7,406 bases of DNA from Candidatus Berkelbacteria bacterium (GTDB lineage Bacteria > Patescibacteriota > UBA1384 > UBA12157 > JAENIV01). The position numbers were made by a program, and so were the translations under genes. The DNA lies in NCBI GenBank assembly GCA_016844295.1, contig JAENIV010000066.1, positions 1 through 7,406 on the forward strand. The letters run 5' to 3'. Numbering within the stretch: position 1 is the stretch's first letter; every line of letters begins with the position of its first letter. The notes beneath the pieces were generated by a model, which ran no database searches, was not told the origin of the DNA, and worked only from the letters and a program-made list of their open reading frames with translations. This document shows positions 1 to 4,977 of this stretch, piece after piece.

Positions 1-84
1 GAAAAACTTAACAATAGACCACGGAAAAGCTTGAATTTTCTAACCCCCAATGAGACCATAAGAAATGAAATATTGGTGCATTAA
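1..84 (+). CDS. IS30-family transposase, C-terminal fragment (cut by window edge)
   Basis: Frame 1 is open from the first base to a TAA at 82-84 and encodes 27 residues. They contain L-N-N-R-P-R-K-S-L-N-F-x-T-P-N-E, which closely matches the end of the DDE catalytic domain of IS30-family transposases (typically LNxRPRKxLxxxTPxE). These enzymes cut and join the ends of their own insertion sequence. Everything upstream, including the other catalytic acidic residues, lies outside the window, so it cannot be said whether the element is intact. The stop lies at or inside the probable right terminal repeat, as is common in this family. The identification rests on a short but distinctive motif. Confidence 0.72.
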   Translation, partial: EKLNNRPRKSLNFLTPNETIRNEILVH

Positions 85-100
85 ATTCCTGAACTCACTA
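76..100 (+). repeat. Probable right terminal inverted repeat of the IS30-like element
   Basis: The bases around and just after the transposase stop (GTGCATTAAATTC, then CTGAACTCAC) have the general look of IS30-family right ends, which usually overlap or closely follow the transposase stop. The left end is outside the window, so the inverted match and target duplication cannot be tested. The boundaries are approximate. Confidence 0.4.
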
Positions 101-488
101 ATGAGATCTAACGGGGCAAGGTTATCCACATGTGAACATTAACCATCATTAACAGGAGGGATCATAGCCCTTGACAAAATTGACAGGTTTGGTAAAATGG
201 GAAACGTGTTGTCTCCGCAACAATTTAACTAACAAGATGGCACACGAGAGAGAGTAGTTCATTTCGGCACATTGATTCATTAATAAGAAAAGTGATAAAG
301 GATGGGGCTGAGTTGCTTCTCTCAAAACCGGGAGGTTTATTATTTGTATATCCGTTAAGGCAGGGGATCAGGGGGAACAAGAAAAAGACATCAACGAGAG
401 CAAAAACCAAAAAAACCTTCGAAAATTTAAAAAAAACAAAATCTCATATTACAATTTAAAACGCAATCTTAGCTTTAACACCCATTCA
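101..488. other. Long non-genic stretch between IS end and CHAP gene
   Basis: I recognise no complete gene on either strand here. Contents, left to right: a single TTATCCACA (122-130, DnaA-box consensus) abutting TGTGAACAT; a strong promoter (171-198); a short hairpin near the predicted 5' end of the transcript (TGTTG 207-211 pairing with CAACA 218-222); several very short reading frames, such as ATG at 302 giving 18 codons; SD-like GGGAGG (330-335) and AGGGGG (370-375); then A-rich sequence. From 312 onward the CHAP reading frame is open and looks coding (Lys/Arg-rich), but has no standard start codon. No tRNA, CRISPR or known riboswitch consensus was recognised. Confidence 0.5.
171..198 (+). 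promoter_or_regulatory. Sigma70-type promoter upstream of the CHAP gene
   Basis: A perfect -35 TTGACA (171-176) is followed by a 16-bp spacer and TAAAAT (193-198), preceded by TGG (190-192), which supplies an extended -10. Transcription is predicted to start near 205, about 280 nt before the first standard in-frame start codon of the CHAP gene. The leader would therefore be long, unlike the other promoters in the window. It lies outside the presumed IS end. Confidence 0.7.
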
Positions 489-1115
489 TTGTTCTGGGTA
501 GGGGCTTTTGTGGCAATATTTTGTGTATCCGTTTTAATCGATACAAAACAAGCAAAAGCCGCGACGTTTTCTGGGAACCTTGATTATGCCAGAGAGGTGG
601 TTTCTCAAGTTACTCCGCAAATTTCTTTGACGTCGATTAATGCGGAATCAAGGTCAACCGCTTTAGTGCCGGAAGGATATTTGACGAAACCCTTAGTGAC
701 GGAAACTAAAATTACCCAACAGCCGAAATTGAACCAATCCAGACGGGTTGTTTCATCTTCAACTAAATCAGTTATTAATAAAACAAAACTTGTTGGTGAA
801 TTTAAAGGAAATTCTTTTCCTTATGGTTATTGCACTTATTATGTGGCAATAAAGCGACCAATATTTTGGCGAGGTAACGCTATTACCTGGCTTTCGGGTG
901 CTCGCTCGGCCGGTTTTGCCACCGGCGATACTCCGCAAGCGGGGGCGATTATGGTAACTTCAGAGGGCGGAGCCGCCGGCCATGTGGCAATGGTGGATGC
1001 CGTTAATGGCGACGGCACTATCACCGTTTCGGAAATGAATTACAGCGGTTTTGGGGTAATTTCGTCTCGAACGATCTCGGCCTCCTACGGGGCGATAAAA
1101 GGTTACATTTATTAA
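489..1115 (+). CDS. Secreted CHAP-domain peptidoglycan hydrolase (true start uncertain)
   Basis: The C-terminal ~100 residues form a CHAP (NlpC/P60-like) amidase/endopeptidase domain that cleaves cell-wall peptide bonds. Numbering from TTG 489, the nucleophile is Cys115 in G-Y-C-T-Y-Y, the base is His165 in A-G-H-V-A-M-V-D, and Glu182/Asn184 in S-E-M-N-Y supply the third position. Residues 2-17 are strongly hydrophobic and end near A-K-A-A, so this is a signal peptide or membrane anchor. A polar Ser/Thr/Lys-rich linker (about 26-105) follows. TTG 489 is the first standard start, but it leaves the signal peptide without a basic n-region. The frame stays open upstream to 312 and encodes a basic stretch (N-L-R-K-F-K-K-N-K...L-K-R-N) that would provide it, so the real protein probably begins upstream at a non-standard codon, or a frameshift hides the start. 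The domain call is firm; the N-terminus is not. Confidence 0.85.
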   Translation: MFWVGAFVAIFCVSVLIDTKQAKAATFSGNLDYAREVVSQVTPQISLTSINAESRSTALVPEGYLTKPLVTETKITQQPKLNQSRRVVSSSTKSVINKTKLVGEFKGNSFPYGYCTYYVAIKRPIFWRGNAITWLSGARSAGFATGDTPQAGAIMVTSEGGAAGHVAMVDAVNGDGTITVSEMNYSGFGVISSRTISASYGAIKGYIY

Positions 1116-1135
1116 TTCAAATTGGCTGGATAGGA

Positions 1136-1141
1136 TATAAT
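1136..1141 (+). promoter_or_regulatory. -10 element placing the transcript start at the methyltransferase ATG
   Basis: A perfect TATAAT ends 6 nt before ATG 1148, so the +1 would coincide with the A of the start codon, giving a leaderless mRNA. The -35 region is poor (TTAATT at 1112-1117 or TTCAAA at 1116-1121). AGGA at 1142-1145 is too close to the ATG to act as a normal SD. Confidence 0.55.
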
Positions 1142-1147
1142 AGGATC

Positions 1148-1657
1148 ATGATAGAAATTATCTTGGTCCTATTATTAGTATTCTCGGGCATTTTGTTGTT
1201 ATGGCAAATTTCTAATATTGTCTCGATTATTCACGGTAGTCCATATGTAATGATGGATAAAAAAGTAATTCGCACGGCGTTCAAACTAGCCGGTCTTAAA
1301 AAAGGTGAAAATTTTTATGATTTAGGTTGTGGTAACGGTGATGTCTTAATTGAGGCGGCGAAATTTGGTGCGCGCGCGGAGGGATTTGAAATATCTCCTT
1401 ATTATTATTTATTAGCGAAAATTCGAACAATTAAATATAAAAATATAAAAGTTTATTATCGTAATATAAATAGTATTGATATATCAAAAGTGGAAGCTAT
1501 CTATTGTTACTTGTTACCAAAAATTTTAACTGAATTACAATACAATCTAAAAAATATTAAAAAAAATACTAGAGTAATTTCGATCGGATTCCCGATAGAC
1601 TCTTTGAAATTAAAACGTAAAGAATATTTTAGAGGACACAATATTTATATATACTAA
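1148..1657 (+). CDS. Membrane-anchored class I SAM methyltransferase, FAM173-like
   Basis: This 169-residue protein has one N-terminal transmembrane helix (about 3-28) followed by a compact Rossmann methyltransferase domain. SAM motif I is F-Y-D-L-G-C-G-N-G-D (56-65), and the acidic residue after strand 2 is Glu81 in G-F-E-I-S-P. The layout matches the FAM173 family of lysine methyltransferases (eukaryotic ATPSCKMT/ANTKMT): TM helix, then G-x-P-Y-V, DLGCGNGD, GFEISP, and a late C-Y-L-L-P-K-I-L-T-E-L segment followed by V-I-S-I-G-F-P. A lysine target is therefore plausible, but the substrate cannot be read from sequence; the eukaryotic members modify ATP synthase c-subunit or ADP/ATP carrier. 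The gene is visibly more AT-rich than the end of the CHAP gene, with many ATA/TTA/AAT codons. It appears to have its own promoter, and its stop interlocks with that of the convergent smpB. Confidence 0.78.
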   Translation: MIEIILVLLLVFSGILLLWQISNIVSIIHGSPYVMMDKKVIRTAFKLAGLKKGENFYDLGCGNGDVLIEAAKFGARAEGFEISPYYYLLAKIRTIKYKNIKVYYRNINSIDISKVEAIYCYLLPKILTELQYNLKNIKKNTRVISIGFPIDSLKLKRKEYFRGHNIYIY

Positions 1658-2073
1658 TCTTTAAGTTCTCTTTCGGTCTGGCGGTTAATATCACGTTTTT
1701 TAAGTTCTTCGCGGTGGTCGTAAAGTTTTTTCCCGCGAGCAAGGCCAATCTCGAGTTTAGCGTGATTTTTCTTGATATATAAAGATAAGGCGATTAACGT
1801 TAGACCTTTTTGTTGGGTTTTGCCAATTAACGATCGGATTTCATTCTTGTGTAACAGCAATTTTCGTGATCGTTCGGGTTCTTTGGTGTTGGCAATATGC
1901 ATATTCAATACCCAAGCCTCACTATTTGAAACTCTACAAAATGCTCCGGCTAAATTTGCTCGATTTTGGCGAATGGCTTTAATTTCTTCGCCGGTAAGCA
2001 CAATTCCAGCTTCGTATTTCTCTAAAATATCGTATTCGACTAATGCGCGGCGATTAAATGCAATTTGTTTCAT
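1654..2073 (-). CDS. smpB: SsrA-binding protein SmpB
   Basis: SmpB binds tmRNA and carries it into stalled ribosomes, where its C-terminal tail occupies the empty mRNA channel. Family blocks in order: A-F-N-R-R-A at the N-terminus, E-A-G-I-V-L-T-G-E-E-I-K-A-I-R, P-E-R-S-R-K-L-L-L-H-K-N-E-I, K-G-L-T-L-I-A-L-S-L-Y, and G-L-A-R-G-K-K-L-Y-D-H-R-E. The protein is short (139 residues against ~160 in E. coli). The loop before the R-K-L-L-L block is about 8 residues shorter than in E. coli, and the usual D-K-R at the tail is D-H-R. The basic tail ends R-Q-T-E-R-E-L-K-D. ATG 2073 is fixed by an in-frame TAG four codons upstream; no SD is present, and a -10 hexamer sits just upstream. No tmRNA gene was recognised in the window. 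Confidence 0.95.
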   Translation of the reverse strand: MKQIAFNRRALVEYDILEKYEAGIVLTGEEIKAIRQNRANLAGAFCRVSNSEAWVLNMHIANTKEPERSRKLLLHKNEIRSLIGKTQQKGLTLIALSLYIKKNHAKLEIGLARGKKLYDHREELKKRDINRQTERELKD

Positions 2074-2079
2074 AATCCA

Positions 2080-2108
2080 ATTCTACCTGAAAAATTGACC
2101 CCAGTAAA
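2080..2108 (-). promoter_or_regulatory. smpB promoter, predicted leaderless
   Basis: Reading the minus strand: TTTACT (2108-2103), a 17-bp spacer, then TAGAAT (2085-2080), then 6 nt, then ATG (2073-2071). The predicted +1 falls on the A of the start codon. The -35 matches consensus at 4 of 6 positions and the -10 at 5 of 6. Confidence 0.5.
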
Positions 2109-2183
2109 TCTCCTTTCTGAATTATTTATCTACGGTCACCCACGCAGGGGCGTCGTATACGGGGTTGGCACTCCTATTGTCGT

Positions 2184-2212
2184 TTGACAAAAATCGAGTC
2201 TAACAATAGTAT
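2184..2212 (+). promoter_or_regulatory. Promoter of the dTMP-synthesis operon
   Basis: A perfect TTGACA (2184-2189), a 17-bp spacer and TAGTAT (2207-2212) place the start near 2219, only about 4 nt before the dut ATG at 2223. The overlapping TATAAA at 2210-2215 would give an essentially leaderless start but sits 20 bp from the -35. This promoter also argues against translation from TTG 2184, since that codon is the first half of the -35 box. An imperfect dyad surrounds it: GTTTGAC 2182-2188 with GTCTAAC 2198-2204 (one mismatch), and CTATTGT 2174-2180 with ACAATAG 2203-2209. Confidence 0.75.
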
Positions 2213-2222
2213 AAAAACAGCC

Positions 2223-2648
2223 ATGATAATAAAATTTTTGAAGACTAAAAAAGAAGCAAAGTTACCACGGTATGCCCATACGGGAGATGCTGGACTAGAC
2301 TTATTTTCGATCGAGGATAAAATATTAAATCCTCAAGAAAAATACGTTTTCAATACGGGAATCGCGGGGCAAATTCCTGAAAAATTTGTCGGACTAATTT
2401 GGGAAAGAAGCGGGCTTGCGACTCGGGACGGTTTAATTTCTTTAGGTGGAGTAATTGATTCTGGTTATCGAGGTGAAATCGGAGTTGGTTTGTGGAATTT
2501 GTCTAAAAAGAAAGTTAAAATTAATCAAGGAGATCGGATCGCTCAATTGCTGATTCAACCGATTATAAATATTCAAGTTAAAGAATCAATAAAATTAGCC
2601 GAATCTAAAAGAGGACAAAAGGGGTTCGGGAGCACAGGAAGAAAATGA
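2223..2648 (+). CDS. dut: dUTP diphosphatase (dUTPase), trimeric type
   Basis: The enzyme hydrolyses dUTP to dUMP and PPi, keeping uracil out of DNA and feeding ThyX. All five dUTPase motifs are present: G-D-A-G-L-D-L (residues 21-27), E-R-S-G-L-A-T-R-D-G, G-V-I-D-S-G-Y-R-G-E-I (catalytic Asp), G-D-R-I-A-Q-L-L-I, and the C-terminal R-G-Q-K-G-F-G-S-T-G arm that closes over a neighbouring subunit's active site. At 141 residues it has the normal length for the homotrimeric family. ATG 2223 is preferred over an in-frame TTG at 2184 because that TTG lies in the -35 box and the 13 extra residues match no motif. It is the first gene of the operon and overlaps the next gene by 4 nt (ATGA). Confidence 0.95.
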   Translation: MIIKFLKTKKEAKLPRYAHTGDAGLDLFSIEDKILNPQEKYVFNTGIAGQIPEKFVGLIWERSGLATRDGLISLGGVIDSGYRGEIGVGLWNLSKKKVKINQGDRIAQLLIQPIINIQVKESIKLAESKRGQKGFGSTGRK

Positions 2649-3220
2649 TTAAAAAAATTATCGCGATAGTGGGAATGTCAGGTGCTGGCAAAAGTGAAGT
2701 TGCCGACTTTTTCATTCAAAAAGGATTTTCCTATATACGATTAGGACAAATCGCTTTGAATGAATTAAAACGTCTTAAAATGCCACCCGGGGAAAAATCC
2801 GAAAGAAAGATCCGCGAAGGTTTACGCAAAAAGCATGGTATGGCAGCATTCGCGATTATAAATATGCCGAAAATTAAAAAATCCGAAGGCAATATCGTTA
2901 TTGATGGGCTATATTCTTGGGAGGAGTATTTATATTTTAAAGAAAAATTACCGGGTATTATTGTGTTAGCCGTTTATGCGAGTCCAGGCACACGGTACAC
3001 TCGACTTGAAAATCGTGCCGGAAATCACGGAGCGGACAAGGTAATGAAATATCGTTCGTTCTCAAATCAAGAAGCAGCCGCCCGTGATAAAGCGGAACTC
3101 GAGAATCTTCACAAAGGCGGGCCGATTGCGATGGCCGATTTTACGATTGTTAACGAAGGAACCAAAAAAGAATTGTATGAAAATTTAAATAACGTTTGGA
3201 GAAAAATAAATGCCAAATAA
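2645..3220 (+). CDS. Small P-loop kinase-like protein (UPF0200 / dephospho-CoA-kinase-like)
   Basis: This 191-residue single-domain P-loop NTPase has Walker A G-M-S-G-A-G-K-S at 10-17. An Arg-rich lid-like part (R-Y-T-R-L-E-N-R...F-S-N-Q-E-A-A-A-R-D-K-A-E-L) and a final A-D-F-T-I-V-N-E-G resemble the nucleoside-monophosphate-kinase fold, especially archaeal UPF0200 proteins and, more distantly, dephospho-CoA kinase. It starts inside the dut stop codon and overlaps the deaminase by 11 nt, so it is translated with the dTMP genes; AGGAAG at 2636-2641 precedes the ATG. Context suggests a (deoxy)nucleotide substrate, but that is inference. I see no motif that fixes the phosphate acceptor, so a general kinase name is safest. 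Confidence 0.75.
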   Translation: MIKKIIAIVGMSGAGKSEVADFFIQKGFSYIRLGQIALNELKRLKMPPGEKSERKIREGLRKKHGMAAFAIINMPKIKKSEGNIVIDGLYSWEEYLYFKEKLPGIIVLAVYASPGTRYTRLENRAGNHGADKVMKYRSFSNQEAAARDKAELENLHKGGPIAMADFTIVNEGTKKELYENLNNVWRKINAK

Positions 3221-3743
3221 TAAAATTAAAAAAACAAAAGGTAAAATTAAAAATATAAAAGAAAAATACAAACGCCCGAATTGGGATGAATATTTTTTGA
3301 AACTAGTAGATGTTGTCGGCTCACGAAGCACTTGCGATCGCGGCCGGCCTGGATGTGTGATTGTCAAAGAGAGAAGAGTTTTGGCAACCGGGTACGCGGG
3401 TTCTCCAGTTGGCCAATCGCATTGCGACGATGCTGGGCACGAAATGCAAAAGGCGATTGATGAAGACGGGAAAATTTCCGAACACTGTATCAGAACTTTG
3501 CATGCCGAGGTAAACGCACTTTGTCAGGCAGCAAAAAATGGGATTTCTATTGACGGTTCAACGCTTTATATTAAGTTCACCCCCTGCTATACTTGCGCAA
3601 AAATGGTAATTAACTCTGGAGTAAAAAGAGTGGTTGCTAAGGTGAAATATCATGCTGGCGATAAAACAGTCAAACTTTTTAAAAAAGCCGGCGTTAAGTT
3701 AGAAATTATTGAAGATAAAATTGAAAAATATGCTCGACAGTAA
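3210..3743 (+). CDS. Deoxycytidylate (dCMP) deaminase
   Basis: This zinc enzyme deaminates dCMP to dUMP, giving a second route to the ThyX substrate besides dUTPase. The catalytic signature is complete: H98-A-E100-V-N-A for the zinc ligand and proton shuttle, and P-C126-Y-T-C129 for the other two ligands. The early part (G-S-R-S-T-C-D-R-G-R-P-G-C-V-I-V and G-Y-A-G-S-P-V-G-Q-S-H-C-D-D-A-G-H) is typical of the ComEB/dCMP deaminase family; its extra Cys/His residues could form a second zinc site, as in some relatives. The first ~22 residues are a Lys-rich extension. ATG 3210 lies inside the end of the kinase gene, with GGAG at 3198-3201 as SD. The TAA falls in the loop of a perfect hairpin. Confidence 0.93.
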   Translation: MPNNKIKKTKGKIKNIKEKYKRPNWDEYFLKLVDVVGSRSTCDRGRPGCVIVKERRVLATGYAGSPVGQSHCDDAGHEMQKAIDEDGKISEHCIRTLHAEVNALCQAAKNGISIDGSTLYIKFTPCYTCAKMVINSGVKRVVAKVKYHAGDKTVKLFKKAGVKLEIIEDKIEKYARQ

Positions 3744-3751
3744 TGTCGAGC
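3732..3751 (+). other. Perfect 8-bp hairpin with GTAA loop over the deaminase stop codon
   Basis: GCTCGACA (3732-3739) pairs perfectly with TGTCGAGC (3744-3751) around a GTAA loop, a GNRA-type tetraloop in RNA, and the stop codon TAA (3741-3743) is inside that loop. No T-run follows, so this is not a normal intrinsic terminator. GTCGA recurs at 3756-3760 and 3764-3768. It sits between the first three operon genes and glyA, where it might stabilise or mark processing of the upstream mRNA. Confidence 0.6.
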
Positions 3752-3816
3752 TCTGGTCGAAGCGTCGAAGGAAGGCAATGAAAGATGTTCTGTTCTAAAA
3801 AAAGGAGAACGCAAAA

Positions 3817-4952
3817 ATGTCAATTAAAAGCGAAGATCCCAAAATTTATAAATTAATTGAAGCGGAAATTGAACGCCAGCAAAATACTTTGGATTTAATT
3901 CCATCGGAAAATTATTGTAGCGCGGAAGTTCGCGAGGCCATGGGGTCTGTTTTAGCAAATAAATATTCAGAAGGCTATCCGGGTGCACGGTATTATGCTG
4001 GACAAAAAAACATTGATGAAGTTGAGGAGATAGCTAAAGACAGGGCATTAAAAATATTTAAATTATGGGGATGAAACTTGACCAGGGTGGCCACATTACT
4101 CACGGTTTACCATTCAGTTTTTCGGGGCGTGCATTTAAAGTTGTCTCATATGGCGTAGATCCAACAACCGAAATTCTTGACTATGAAAATATTGCCCAAA
4201 TTGCCAAAAAGGAAAAACCGAAAATGATTATTTGCGGGGCAACAGCGTATTCACGAATAATCGACTTCAAAAAATTTGGCGAAATTGCCAAATCGGTCGG
4301 GGCTTATTTAATGGCAGACATATCTCACATTTCAGGATTAATTGTAGGTGGAGTCCACCCATCACCTTTTCCACATGCGGATTTTGTGATGAGTACGACT
4401 CACAAAACTCTTCGTGGGCCACGAGGAGCAATTATAATTTGTAAAAAACAATATGCTAAAGAAATCGACCGGGCAGTTTTCCCGGGACTCCAAGGTGGGC
4501 CACACGACCATCAAACTGCCGCTTGTGCCATTTGTTTTGGTGAAGCGTTAGATCCGGAATTTAAAAATTATTCACGACAAATTATAAAAAATGCTCAAGC
4601 CCTTGCAAAAGCATTACAAAAATTACATTTTAGAATCGTTAGCGGTGGCACAGATAATCACTTGATGCTTGTTGATCTCCGTTCCATTAAATTAACCGGT
4701 AAAGATGCCCAACTTGCTTTAGAAGACGTAGGTATAGTTTGTAATAAAAATACGATACCCAACGACTCGCAAAAACCGTTTATCGGATCTGGAATTAGAA
4801 TCGGGACACCAGCGCTTACAACGCGCGCCATGAAAGAAAAAGACATGGAAATCGTTGCTGAGTTAATTTCAAACACATTAAATAATATCAAACCGAAAAA
4901 TATAATACAGAAAGAAGTTATTAAACTTTGTAAAAAATATCCAGTTGATTAA
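3817..4952 (+). pseudogene. glyA: Serine hydroxymethyltransferase, broken by an internal deletion and frame change
   Basis: SHMT is the PLP enzyme that converts serine plus tetrahydrofolate to glycine plus methylene-tetrahydrofolate, the one-carbon donor for ThyX. The first part (3817-4074) encodes the normal N-terminus: I-P-S-E-N-Y, N-K-Y-S-E-G-Y-P-G-A-R-Y-Y-A-G, ending K-I-F-K-L-W-G-stop. The second part, in another frame from about 4065 to 4952, resumes at M-G-M-K-L-D-Q-G-G-H and runs to a normal C-terminus, with the PLP lysine in S-T-T-H-K (codon 4404-4406), A-D-I-S-H and S-G-I-R-I-G-T-P. About 26-30 residues are missing at the junction, including the N-V-Q-P-x-S-G-S segment that binds the PLP phosphate, so the product as given cannot work. 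The start has a clear SD (AAAGGAG, 3801-3807). Both halves are otherwise undecayed, pointing to a very recent mutation or a sequence error. Confidence 0.88.
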
Positions 4953-4977
4953 AGAGGGGACTAGGATTGGGAATGTA

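Noticed and set aside
200..340. c-di-AMP (ydaO) riboswitch before the CHAP hydrolase
   Set aside because: Such riboswitches often control wall hydrolases, but the conserved sequence blocks are not visible in this leader.
225..410. 61-codon minus-strand reading frame in the CHAP upstream region
   Set aside because: It resembles no known protein, is antisense to a stretch where the CHAP frame looks coding, and has no clear promoter or SD.
1772..2098. 108-codon plus-strand reading frame opposite smpB
   Set aside because: It lies almost wholly antisense to a firmly identified smpB and its composition is explained by that gene.
2060..2222. tmRNA (ssrA) gene next to smpB
   Set aside because: No tRNA-like ends, no T-arm GGTTCRA consensus and no tag reading frame could be found in this spacer or in 101-488.
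2184..2222. TTG 2184 as the dut start
   Set aside because: It is part of a perfect -35 TTGACA, so it would lie upstream of the predicted transcript; the ATG at 2223 fits the family N-terminus.
3732..3768. Intrinsic terminator or CRISPR-like repeats after the dCMP deaminase
   Set aside because: The hairpin has no following T-run, the operon continues with glyA, and the GTCGA repeats are only 5 bp with irregular spacing.
4065..4074. Programmed frameshift or intron explaining the two glyA frames
   Set aside because: About 26-30 conserved residues are absent, not merely out of frame. There is no extra sequence to splice, and a shift at this point would still give a protein without the PLP-phosphate site.
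4072..4074. UGA recoded as glycine, as in some candidate phyla
   Set aside because: Reading through the glyA TGA does not give SHMT sequence, conserved glycines elsewhere are GGN, and TGA works as the dut stop in a normal ATGA overlap.
4658..4891. Minus-strand reading frame inside glyA, and similar antisense or out-of-frame frames at 839-1024, 3185-3367, 3321-3503, 4232-4444 and 6060-6269
   Set aside because: All are shadows of identified genes with no family motif of their own.
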